From Kudoa neothunni (lineage: Eukaryota > Cnidaria), in the NCBI GenBank assembly GCA_964304625.1, contig OZ199839.1, positions 10,230,001-10,294,000 of the forward strand: a stretch of DNA of 64,000 bases, read 5' to 3'. Numbering within the stretch: position 1 is the stretch's first letter; every line of letters begins with the position of its first letter. A program made the translations under genes and the position numbers. The notes beneath the pieces are model-generated. The model did not search any database. It was not told where the DNA came from and was given only the letters and a program-made list of their open reading frames with translations. Shown here piece after piece: positions 39,668-50,701 of this stretch.

Positions 39668-42600
39668 TCAACAGCAACAGCAACAACAATAATTCAGCTC
39701 AGAAGGGATTGAACTCGGCTGGTTTAAATGTTTCATCATCGACCAATATCAACAGCTCAATTGGCGTCAATGCTACTACATCAAACCACAATAAATTTCC
39801 GGTAAATGCATCCCCTTTGACAGCAAACAACACATCGAATGTTGTTCGTGGTAACGGTCACGCTATATCCACTTTTTCAAACAAACAAACTGCGAAACCG
39901 CCTGCAATTGCGACCTCTAGACGAGTTCCTCAACAACAGAGGATTCCTTATGGTCGCGGTGTCGGCCAATTCGATCCAAACCTAATTTTTCAAATATTCA
40001 CCGAAATCAGGGCTGTTACCAATGTGAGAGACTACACCAATATACTGAAATGCATCAATTTGTATAATCTCAATATTGCTACCTTTACCGAGTTGCTCTA
40101 TTTGATCAAATCGATCACTTTTTACAACAAAATTGCCTACTCCAAAATGCGAACAGTTCTAAAAAACATGGCCGAATTGTCTCTTGAATTTGATACTATC
40201 TTCCCTGAAATTTTCTACCCAGGCTCGGAAATGCCTATCAAACACCGTGCCTATAGAACTGCACCTGGCGGTGGAGTTGTGGATAACCAAATGATATCTG
40301 CAAACCATCCATCAACTCATCCTAATCACGCCGGTAGAGTTGTGATTCCAAGAAACACACCTAATCAAATGCCGCCGTTCAATAGTGGTATGAATCCTGC
40401 TGCTATGGTTGTAAACCCCAATCATTATCAACCAACCTCGAACACAACTCCAAGGTATCAGGGATCTCACGGCAACAGCAAAGTCACCACACAACCACCT
40501 AGAGCTCAACGTATTGCTAATACCGCGGCGTCTCAGTCTCACATGGTAACGTCTGGTGGTAGTGTTTCACTTCCACCAAGCAATGTGAATGCGGTATCCA
40601 ATCAAAACCACCTGGAATCTTATGTAATGAAACAATCTCCTCAAACCAATGCATTCATCGAATCTCTATCCGCTACACAACACGCTAGATTCTATTTGGA
40701 TCGAAATCGACGAATATCAAGCAGTTATTTTCTTCTGGGGCCATCTACCCCTTCATGGACCTGTTCGGGAATGACAGAGTTGGCCAGATCGGTTCTCAAC
40801 AATGAATGCTTATCGGAAGCGCACACTGCACTGGAAGAACGAACCACCAACACAACCCCTGCCACGTTCACCAGAAATATCTATGAAGAAGAGTTGACAC
40901 GCGTTGAGGAGGAACGCTTCGAGTTGGATGTTCTACTCGATCTTTTAACTTCAGTTCGAAATCATTTTCGTGACGTGATTGCCAACGAGAAATTCCCTAC
41001 TTCTGACGATATTTTTGGCAAGGGCATGAAATATTTCATTTACAAATCATTGCAAAATCTCTATGGTGATAATTTTTACAAAGTGGTTAAAGCACTCAAA
41101 TTGGATCCTCTGGCATCGCTGAGGGTTGTGGCTCCACGAATTGATCAAAAGATCAAGGAATGGAATATTTCCAAACAGCATTTGGAAGAATATTGGCGAA
41201 AAATCACGTTGAAAAACTATCTCAAAGCTCTCGACTACAACTTCCTATCATTCAAAAGTACCGATATAAAAAAAATGAAAGCCAAGCAATTTATCAAAGA
41301 GGTTGAACAGTTGTCTAACAGTGATGGACCGGGCGGCAATATTGATTCTAAAAATAATGCCACTAATGTTAGTAACAACGTTAAACCTCACCTAACAATC
41401 AACTATCACAGCCAACTTATGGTTTCGAATGCTACCCACCTCATTATGTATCATTCTAAACGACAAAGTGTTCTCACCTCAGAAGAAAAAGCCTACGTGG
41501 ATAATTTGGTCATGAGTGATTTTCTGCCAAAATTTTTCGGTGGAAAAACTGCTTCTGATGACCAAACCAAACAAGTCACCACTAGTTGGTTCCACTTTTT
41601 TGCCACCGATGATATCTATGTGTTCTTCCGATTGCATCATCTTTTGTGTGATCGTCTTCGAACAATTTATGATATTTGTAAGGATGTAGTTGAACAATCT
41701 CAATTACTCGATTCGACTACATCGTTTCAACCCACATCCTTCGCCAACTCACCCACAAACACCCCACAAGGCGACTATCATTATCCGTTTCTCCTTTCCA
41801 AATCCATCCATCACAGATTCTCAACTACCAGACGACCCGGGTCTTTGCAAGAACTCTACGATTTTTTTATTGAGCTTGTGCAAGAGCTGTTAGATGGAAC
41901 CATTGACAATGAATTTTTTGAAGATGAATGCCGGTTCATGTTTGGTACACGATGCTATGTCATTTTCACCATCGATAGACTGGTGCAGGAATGCGTTAAA
42001 TATCTCAATTTTATGGTTTTCAACCCACCTTCTCAAAATTTGATCGATCTTTTCGTGAAATGTGCTCCCAAAATCAAATCTCCATGTAACCCCGCTTCAC
42101 CTACTGCTGTTAATAACAGCCAGCTCTATTTTGAAGAGTATAAACGTGAAATGGATTCAATCATGAAACCACAAAACTACTATTTCGATTTGATCTTTAC
42201 TGTCAAAGATCCACGTGCTGTTAAATATAATAGTGACGGGAGTGTGTCTCACGATGGCTACTGTTCGAATTATGTGACCTCTAAGATATTCCTTTACCAA
42301 TCATTCACTGATGAAAGCAACCAAATAACCAAACATGCATATCAACCTCCACATCCAAACTTTTTGCCCACCACCAATGCAGATGAAATCTCCACTACTC
42401 ATCAACATGGAAATTTCAACGCAGATTCAAATAATCTAATAACTACCCAATCTCACCTCATTCCAACTCTCCATTCTGTACCTCTTATTCTGCAAAGCAA
42501 TCCTCGAATCACACCACAAATTCGCGAAAACGCTTATTATTCCAAACCCAATTGTGATTTCGATGGTGGGGCAAACTACGCTAGAAGTATTTTAACTCAT

Positions 42601-43437
42601 GTGAACTTTGATGAGTGGCGGAGTTATGTATCCTATTTCACAAGAAACGACTCACCTTCACTAGATCCCTCCAATTTAGATTCTAACGATGGCGGTGTGG
42701 CTGGGTTGAAACCATTGAATGATGAGCTCAACTTCGCCCGTGATCAACGCCTTTTCATGATGAAAAATCTACGTCTCAGCTGGAAAAGACTACCAAACCA
42801 GGCATCACAAATCAAAGGACTCATCAAGCATTTGTATAATCATGATCCTACTCGTGATTCAGCTGTTTTCGATAGCAGTATTATCGTAAATAACGATGTT
42901 ACTGTTAACGGTGGTGATGCGTCACCGTCGGCACAGTTAATAGCTCCGCATGACCAAATCACTGCGTGTTCTACGCTAGTTAATAGTGCCGTTACTGTTG
43001 TTGATGGTGGTGGTGGTGGTGGTGACAATGTGCTAACAAATAAAACGGTGGCATCCTCTATTACCACCTCTCGTAACCATCTACAATTATCCAAACTTGA
43101 TCAGTATTCCAATGGACTCATGATTTTTGACAACGAAACTTACGCTCTCGAACCTGTTGCTTTCAAACTGCAGTTTCTGCGAGACTCATACTTTCTTCTC
43201 TACAACAAATGTTCCACTGCACAATCCTTGAAATACTTCCTAGCTCCTTCATCGTTGCCTTCCGGCAAACTTTTAGAATCTATACTTTGTAAAAATAGAT
43301 CAAAATCTCCAAACTTTACCACCCGGTTCTCAAGTAATCTTTCAACGAATGCGAATATTGACTCTCACCATCCAAACTTCAACTTACCAACCACCAAACA
43401 GTCATCGTTTGTCACAAAAGACAATTATAAATTATAA
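35189..43437 (+). CDS. SIN3: SIN3 transcriptional corepressor scaffold
   Basis: Four exons, 35189-35354, 35408-35763, 35818-35924 and 37878-43437, join in phase to 2062 residues. PAH1 (about 175-240) begins VEKALGFLEQVRKKY and is split by the third intron within AG|G TTG. PAH2 (about 644-728) reads FASTVKMYFTDVLKKPRAY. PAH3 (about 903-991) is divergent. The HDAC-interaction region (about 1159-1250) has SYFLLGPSTPSWTCSGMTEL and EEERFELDVLLDLL. The Sin3 C-terminal domain spans about 1381-1600 (YDFFIELVQELLDG...CRFMFGTRCYVIFTIDRLVQ). The linkers are long and rich in Asn, Pro and Ser, with an Asn run at about residues 795-817. SIN3 scaffolds HDAC1/2 complexes in the nucleus and binds repressors through its PAH domains. 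The start and the 53-nt first intron are the least certain parts; an in-frame ATG at 35258 is an alternative start. Confidence 0.95.
35925..37877 (+). other. 1.95-kb intron 3 of SIN3
   Basis: The intron has a GT donor at 35925 and an AG acceptor at 37876-37877. The interior is AT-rich. The frame at 36433-36633 (NSLISLELNVLDACC...) lacks splice support and is probably chance. Confidence 0.85.
39629..39691 (+). repeat. Asn-coding AAC/ATC/AGC repeat in SIN3
   Basis: Tandem AAC codons, interspersed with ATC and AGC, encode runs of Asn with Ile and Ser between PAH2 and PAH3. This is a low-complexity linker that probably varies in length among relatives. Confidence 0.85.
43005..43023 (+). repeat. 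Gly-coding GGT repeat in SIN3
   Basis: Six GGT codons in a row encode a poly-Gly stretch in the C-terminal linker. Confidence 0.8.
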
Positions 43438-45289
43438 TATTTAAGTTTGTTGTATTTTGCTCTTATTTCGATTGTTTATGTGGGTGGATTTTTGTGATGG
43501 CGCTCGCATGCATAGTTTATATATAGTATTGACTTAAATTTATGTAGATGTTAATTAGATATCATTAATTTACAGCTAATTATTTATATACCTTTTGCTT
43601 TATTAGTTTTTGGAGTTTGTTGAAGTTATCAATCAATTTGAAAATGTATCTTAAAATAACGATAGAAATGTTTTTGTTAATATAAACACATTTTATTGAA
43701 TTAGAGTGTTTAACGATTTGCATCGAATGTCGGAGCTGATAACGTAACGATCAATATAATCATGTTTGTAAAGTACTTTTGATTCTTATTAATTTATATT
43801 AAGTTTATTTGAATATTAAATATTATTTTAGAAGCAAATTTAATTAAAATTTTAATATGGGGTTATACCTCGATGGAATTTTCAGTTATGCGCAAGCAAC
43901 AGTAATTAATAAAAAAGTTCATTGCCTATTTAAATGTGGAATTTTATTTATTAATGTAACATTGATCAAATTAAATTATTTTAAATTTTTGTTTTCTCTC
44001 AAATTTAATATAATTATGTAATAATGAAAGATAAATTTTATTTTAATGTATTTAAACGCATAATTAATCATTCAATTTTATTTTTTATCCATTTTGGCGT
44101 TAATAAATTAATGTAGGATCTAAAATAGCCAATTTAAATTATTTTTATAGAAATGTTTATCTAGAGAGAGTTATTTAGAACACTAAAAATAATTTTCGAG
44201 ATTACTTATTTTTCAATGATCATATTTTATATAGGATATGTATACATTGCCTGGTTATTTCTGAGGCTAGTTTTTTCCGCGGTGATATTTATGATATAAA
44301 CTCATCGTTTGAGGTATGGAGTTGAAATAAAAATTCCATGTAATTTTGTGTTGACAATATTAATTAAAGGGTTTTTATTGTTAAAAATATACTCCAACAG
44401 GTTATTTGCAATTAAAATCTCAAATTGAATATCCCCTAATATAGCCTAAATTGTAATATGGATCTAATTATTTTTATGGAATCATGTGGTTATACGTAAG
44501 TATATTTTAATATAATTTATGGATGTTTAATAAAAAGATATCAAAATCTTTCTTATGCATGAACAAAATTTGAATTCATTTTAATTGTATTGATGGGATT
44601 TTCCGACCAAATAAATTGTTTGGCTTAAAACCAAGCCAAAATGTTTTAAATAATTTATATAAATATAATGAAACCTTTTTGTTGTTAATTAAATTTTTTT
44701 ATATGGATTAACAAAATTATAAGATAAATGAGACGTTATTGAAAGATTTTACCCAATAATTGAAAACAATAAAACTGAAATATTAATGTTTGAGAAATAT
44801 AATGTAGCAAGTACTGTGGAACTTAAGAGGGCGGCAATAACTATTTTCGCATTTACCAACATTTTTAAACGATTGCTTGAAATATTTAAATCCCCGTTTT
44901 AATTATCTTATTATTCATACAATGATTATAAATAATTTTCTTAATAATATTAGAGTCATTTGATCCACGTAAATCTTATATCAATATATATTTTACTACG
45001 CTGATTCCTAATTACATTCATTCTAAAAAATAAGGTTTATACATCAACTATAAATTGGAATTAACTGGATTAAAAATGGGAACCGAGCAAGCGTAGTTGT
45101 CATTTTATATTAAAAACTTCCGTGTCAATAGCCAGTGCCTAAGATAAATTAATAAAAGTTCAACCTGAATAATATAATTGAATTTGTTAGAAATGTATGT
45201 ACATAATTTTCCTAATAACCGTTTACTTATCTCCTTATGCCCTCGTAATAATTATATAATTAAGATATTTTGAATTTTTAGGGGTTTCT
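43438..45289. other. AT-rich intergenic region downstream of SIN3
   Basis: No supported ORF or RNA gene. A short stretch at about 45045-45135 (ttaactggattaaaaa... cttccgtg) resembles 32326-32370, perhaps a decayed dispersed repeat. Confidence 0.45.
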
Positions 45290-46399
45290 AAACAAACATC
45301 TTCGATTTAAATCAAAGAATATTTAAACATTTAGTTTATAAATAATATATATGTCTATATAAGAATCAAAGCAAATTCCATGCATGAAATTAATGATAAA
45401 ACAACGTAGTGTCAGAATCGTGCATTATAGTTTGTTGAATTTTTACATGAATTTCTGTATTAGACTATAATTTTGATTTTGATAAATTAATTTAAATCTA
45501 ACTTTTGCAAATATAATTTCTAAGTCATACCACTTTATAATAATTTTTATTTTTGGTGTTGAATTATTGGTAACAGGTTTGTTTATAACAAAATGAGATA
45601 CATTAATATTTAAATGAAATTGATACTAAAAACTACTTAGCTGCTTCATAACAAGAAAAATATTAATCGTACGTTCTTGTGCATGACAGAGATTTAACTA
45701 TGTAACATCTTTTAAAAATTACAATTATATTATAAGATATTTTTAAATTTTTAGCATTTATAAATATTTTTAATTGAAAAATTTGTAGGAAACAACGAAA
45801 AGCTAATCCAATGAATCTCACAACAATTTGCTACAAAAATTATCGAGGCTGATTGATGAAATTACTTCAACAAATACAACAATAGAATTTTTATCTTCGG
45901 GAGAATTCAATAGATTAAATTTACAAATTAGAAATTTAATAAATGAATTCATATTTTTTGAATGATTAAAATAATAGAACGAATGGCGTGATAATAATCC
46001 TCTTATTTAACAACGTTTTGGCGTTTCCATGTTGGCGATTTTCAAAAAATTTCGTTTGTAATATTTTTAACTATTAAAATTTTCAAAATTTAATGCTCAA
46101 TATTCCATTAGTGACTTCAATGTCATATAAAATTTTAAAAAATAAGCTTTAGAAGAATGCATTATAATTCAATTAACGGATAAGGCGAAATCTAATAGTG
46201 CCATAAAATTGATTGAAATGAATTTAGAAAAATACTATATGACTATGGAATATCGCCTACAATAATTCTTTAGCTATAATATAAAATATAGAGATATAAC
46301 TAATAATAATAAAGATATGTATTTAAAAAGAAAACAAGAACGATATTTTATTTAGCGCACCACTATAAAGACCCTATGATTTACTTAAAGAAAAATGGG

Positions 46400-46405
46400 T
46401 TTATT
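46400..46405 (-). terminator. Poly(A) signal of duplicated gene copy 1
   Basis: AATAAA on the minus strand lies 49 nt after the stop and is kept in the same place in copy 2. Confidence 0.4.
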
Positions 46406-46454
46406 TAAACTTATCTAATATTGTGTACTAAATTATTTTTTAATAAAAAATGAA

Positions 46455-49081
46455 CTATCTGATTCTTCCACCTATTGCAACCTTTTTTCGATAAATAACC
46501 ATGTAATAGAACAATCCTCCAGCTACGCATAGTAGTACTCCAATAACACTCCCCCTAACAAAATCGTCATTTATTTTATATTCGGAAATATTACGATATA
46601 ATTCCAGCAGTCTTTAAGCTATATTTAATATAAGCATCATATTCAAAATATTTAAATGTTACTGGTTTGAATTCACTGGAGCAATCATATCAGGGGCTAA
46701 AATATATAATTATCGAATTTTCCTTTTGAATATTTTTCAAAGCCTACTATAAAATAAATATTATTACTAAACTCTAACATAAATATTATTGATAATTTTC
46801 ATTAGATACATATTATAGAAATATTAATTTGAATCGTTTTAATCAGGATCAAACGGCTTACCCTTTTGTGGTTCTCTGAGTAACTTTAGTTGTAGGTGAA
46901 GCTAACGTCGCAAATTAAATAAATATATTTACATTCGTTTTTACTAAAAAATATTCAATAACATTAATTAAAAAATGTTAATACCCTGTAGTTTCTTCTA
47001 CTTTAACGGTCGCTATCAGAGGATTAATTTATTAGTTTCTTTAAGCGAAATACTTGGTCTGATCGTATAAATCGTTTCTCCGTGTGTATATTTCGCAGGT
47101 TTCACAATTAACTTATATGACTTGTCAGAGGAATAACCCGTGTATGTCATTGCGTTGCATTTTACTTGACAACTGCTACCAGTTTCTGTGCAAGGAGGTC
47201 CAACGTTGGTTGGCTTGGTAATATCCGTGATATCAAGTAGTGTGTTATAGCATACTATTTCAGACATCTCTCTTGCTGGATCCATAGTCGCAACAAAAGT
47301 TACTCTATCTCCATTTATTGTGTGTGTTATAGTTAATGTTGCGCCATCTAAACTAAATAACGATTTCATAATTAAACATCAATACCTGTTATCAACTCAC
47401 TGATTTCCTTATCAGTTTGAAGATTATCAAACTTTATTAAAATTGAATATTCAGTACCGCGTTCCAATCTTTCAAGCTCAATTGATTTAGAGCACATTAC
47501 TCTACATGGGAATCTTCCATTACAATAGGCGTCAGTATAAAATTTTGCCCATTCGCTCTTTATTTTGACTATGCATGCGATTTTATTTTCATTTGTAGTC
47601 ATTGGTTGAAATCGCATTCTTGTGTCCAAAACTGTTATTTTTTCTTTGGGAAGCGTGATGGTATCCCCAGCTAGAGACTAAATTAATATAACTATATAGA
47701 AAATTTATTACTCGTTTTTATATAAAATTCGGACGTTGTTTCCTCAGTGTTATCTTTTTTTGCGACGACAATTACAACGTAACCTATCCCCGCAGTTAAC
47801 GAGGAAATACTCTTGCTTTCGCAAGTGTTATCACCGTTATCAACAGAACAGTTAGCATCAGTTCTTGTTGTTACATCGGGATCGAGAGCATTTCTCGCAT
47901 AAACATTACAACTGGTTGGGGATGTTGAACCATCAGAGATTTTCATACTCGAAAGGTCTAGTGTAAATCCTGTTGGTACCACGTCTGATGGTTCTATGGC
48001 ATTGTTTGAAACTAAATGTATATTATACAGAATTAAATTAATTTTTAATACTTGAATAAGTTTTTATTTTGGGTGTTGTATTGGGAATTTCACGAATAGA
48101 AACTGACGCCAATTGGTAAGTCGTCGCATCAACTTTCATCACAACCTCGGTACATAAACTTATGCATAATGTCTTACTTTCTCCACAGGTAGATGTATAT
48201 GTTTCGACGGCTGTAGATGCATCTTTTATCTTGAACTCACAAATTCTATCAGGCTTCGGGTTCAGAATAGTAATTTTAAGTTTTTGTTCTGTTTCTTTGG
48301 TTACTTTGAAAAAAATATCTGAAAATTCCGATGCATTAATTGTGTATTTATTCTGGATATGGTATACAAAATCCGGGAAAAAGTCGCCACATTTTAGAGT
48401 ATATTCATGTCGATACGTCAGAAAACTTGCTTTTAGATAAGCTTGGTCTTTTGGTGTACAGGAATCTGAGTCATCGGTAGACTTGGTAATTTCGATGTCG
48501 TCAGAAGTAATTTTACATTCTGTTATAGGGCAAATCCTATTGTATGTAAATTTAACGTCATTAACGTCTTTTGATACAGTAATATCTGGGCTTAATATAT
48601 AGCCTAAAATATATAACAATTTAATAAATTCTGCAATTTGAAGACTAGATTACTTTTTGGTATCAAAAAGACTTTTGTAAGGGTTGGAGTATTTTCAACC
48701 GTTTCTTTCGTTCCGGCAACCTTTACTAAAACAAATAATGTTGAAAATGAGACTTCTTCTAATTCTAAATTTTGCGCATTGCAATTTACAACACATTTAT
48801 TTTGTATTTCAGTTTCAGTACAACCGAAATCTTTGTATGACAATTTGTTGTCTTCCACTTTAGATAACTGTATATAACATATATCTGTACTGGTAAATTC
48901 TTTGAGTGATATTTTAAGTTTATTTCTCTTATTTACTTCTTCCTTGATCCTAAATTCTAGATAATTGGTTTTTTGTGTATCCTGAGCACTTAATATGCCT
49001 AAAAAATATATACCAAGTTAAATAAGACCAGTTACCTATTAATAAAAGCGGAAAAACGTATATTTCAACGAATAAAGTCAT
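46455..49081 (-). CDS. Type I membrane protein with cysteine-patterned extracellular repeats, copy 1
   Basis: Eleven exons, 49036-49081, 48654-48998, 48052-48603, 47712-48011, 47386-47670, 47054-47347, 46985-47012, 46933-46943 (11 nt), 46862-46901, 46595-46618 and 46455-46554, give 674 residues without a stop. A signal peptide (MTLFVEIYVFPLLLIG) is followed by about six extracellular modules of 90-115 residues. Four share C-x16-19-C-x5-8-C-x3-C followed by beta-like hydrophobic strands, suggesting FN3- or Ig-like folds. A Thr-rich stalk (TTKVTQRTTKG) leads to one helix (GSVIGVLLCVAGGLFYYMV) and a basic tail IYRKKVAIGGRIR. The five module exons all start and end in phase 1. I do not recognise the family. 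It is probably a cell-surface protein, and its tandem copy lies 14 kb away. A Tc1 element sits just upstream. The 11-nt exon is the least secure. Confidence 0.82.
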
Positions 49082-49270
49082 AAAAAAATTATATCAGCGA
49101 ATTAAATCTAGTATTTAGGCATTAGCGAATACGATCTATTCAATGAACAATACAACTTCCGAATACTCTTTTAAAGCTGAAATGTATTCAAACTTTGACA
49201 TTAATGATAGATAATTGTAAATTATGGGAATGTTTTGATATATTTCTAAAATTCTATCGGCCATAAATAA

Positions 49271-49280
49271 CGGTATATAA
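49271..49280 (-). promoter_or_regulatory. Possible TATA box of copy 1
   Basis: TTATATACCG on the minus strand, about 190 nt above the start codon, is kept at 186 nt in copy 2 within an otherwise diverged flank. The Tc1 insertion point lies only 36 bp further upstream. Confidence 0.35.
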
Positions 49281-49316
49281 GACCTCTTCTATTCGCAGAG
49301 ATATACCGTCTAAATA

Positions 49317-50699
49317 TAGGGTTTTCCGAGCTTTAGTGACATCATGTCAAGCTTAATGACACGTGCGTAATTTAAGCTTATAATTACGTTCACATTGTAA
49401 ATTAATCGAATAAAAAATAATATGAGTGCGTATAAATTTAACATTACACGTTAGTTTAATATTTATGAACTTTAAAAACAGATAATAGCGACGATTCTCA
49501 AATGAAAAACTCGAACCAAATTTAAGAGACAAACAATAAGTGACCGAGATAGGAAAATGATTGCTAATCAGTGCGAATTGGGTTACAGCAACGCCGTCAT
49601 CGCTGAAAATGTTGAAATTAAGCGACAAACTGTTGCTTCAATTGTAAAATCGTATCTTCTTGATGGGAAAGAAAAGTCATTAAAAAGGGGTGGTGACTTT
49701 TCTTCAAAACTCAATGAAGATCAAAAGTTGCGTATTAGAAGTTGGGTGGATGAGGACGCCACATTACCCTTGAGACTCTTCGTCAAAAATTATTAGACGA
49801 ATGTGGCGTGAGTGTTAGCGTTAGCACAATAAATAGATGCCTTAAAGAATTCCATTATTCTTTAAAAATGCTCACCATTGTTCCTGAACGAAGAAACTCT
49901 GACGATACGCTGGAAAAACGTTTTGTGTACGCCCAAGAGTTCAATTCAAAATTGCTTGAGGCAGAAGGGCAGCAACTTTGTTTTTATTGACGACGTTGGT
50001 TTTAATGTATCGTCATGTACAAGACAGGGTCGTTCGCTTGCTGGTACATCAGCATATGTAAACGTGAAAGCCGTCAAGTCAAGGAACATATCCGTCATCG
50101 CAGCGATGAATAAGTATGGCATGGTGCTATATAAAATAAATCGAAGACCAGTAAATGGCGAAGATTTTAAAGAGTTCCTCATTGAGTTGGCAGATTTGTG
50201 CCGTTCTTTGGAAATTGAAGATCCATGCTTCATACTCGATAATGCAAAGATACATCATTATCGGGGACTTAGCGAAATTTTAGCAACGTTACAACTAACG
50301 TTGATGTATCTACCTCCGTATTCACCCTTCATGAATCCAATTGAAAATGTTTTCAGCAAATGGAAAAACCATGTTGTGAGAGGACATGCGAGAAATGAAA
50401 GCGACCTTTTAAATTTAATAGATGATGGTTTCAAAGTTATTACCACCAACGACTGCTCAAGTTATTATCGAAAAATGCTTCGATATATCAGCAGATGTTT
50501 GAACCGAGAAATTATTTTAGAATAAGTATAAATTATACGATAGTGTTTGGATATCTTTTTCAAATTCCCAAAATTATTATTTTTTGTTCATTCGAAATTT
50601 AAAGTAATATTTTCGTATTTTTTTACCCAATTATATAGCTATCTTAAATACCGTGTCACTAATGCTTGACATGATGTCACTAAAGCTCGGAAAACCCTA
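49317..50699 (+). mobile_element. Tc1-like DNA transposon
   Basis: About 60-bp inverted repeats begin TAGGGTTTTCCGAGC at the left and mirror at the right. They are flanked by TA target duplications at 49315-49316 and 50700-50701. The 1383-bp size and a single DD34E transposase are typical of Tc1 elements. The two arms are still almost identical over the outer 37 bp, so the insertion is fairly young although the transposase is already broken. Confidence 0.93.
49557..50525 (+). pseudogene. Tc1-type transposase, frame-broken
   Basis: The N-terminal helix-turn-helix (CELGYSNAVIAENVEIKRQT) lies in one frame and the middle (SVSTINRCLKEFHYS...) in a second. The catalytic core lies in a third. FIDDVGF holds the first Asp, ILDNAKIH the second and NPIENVFSKWK the Glu, with 34 residues between the last two (DD34E). 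YLPPYSPFMNP is the usual motif before the Glu. Frame changes near 49790 and 49975 disable it. Coding probably began slightly upstream, around 49512. Confidence 0.9.
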
Positions 50700-50701
50700 T
50701 A

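Larger units (their letters stand above)
45290..49310. repeat. Duplication unit 1 (gene copy plus flanks)
   Basis: The segment is homologous to 52800-53130 plus 60170-63690. The match starts in flanking DNA (tctaaacaaacatct near 45287 and 52808). It continues through the shared block caatagaatttttatcttcg (45882 and 60318) and the whole gene, and ends about 230 bp upstream of it. Coding and 3' flank blocks near 46140-46460 are nearly identical to 60540-60870, implying recent divergence or conversion there. Confidence 0.85.

Noticed and set aside
42840-43094. Antisense ORFs within SIN3 (also 40312-40542 and 41479-41703)
   Set aside because: They are shadows of the long, strongly coding plus-strand frame.
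46663-46696. Additional constitutive exon of the duplicated gene (PDMIAPVNSN)
   Set aside because: Its phase fits neither the stalk exon before it nor a model using all stalk exons; skipping it gives an open frame in both copies. It is kept only as a possible alternative exon.
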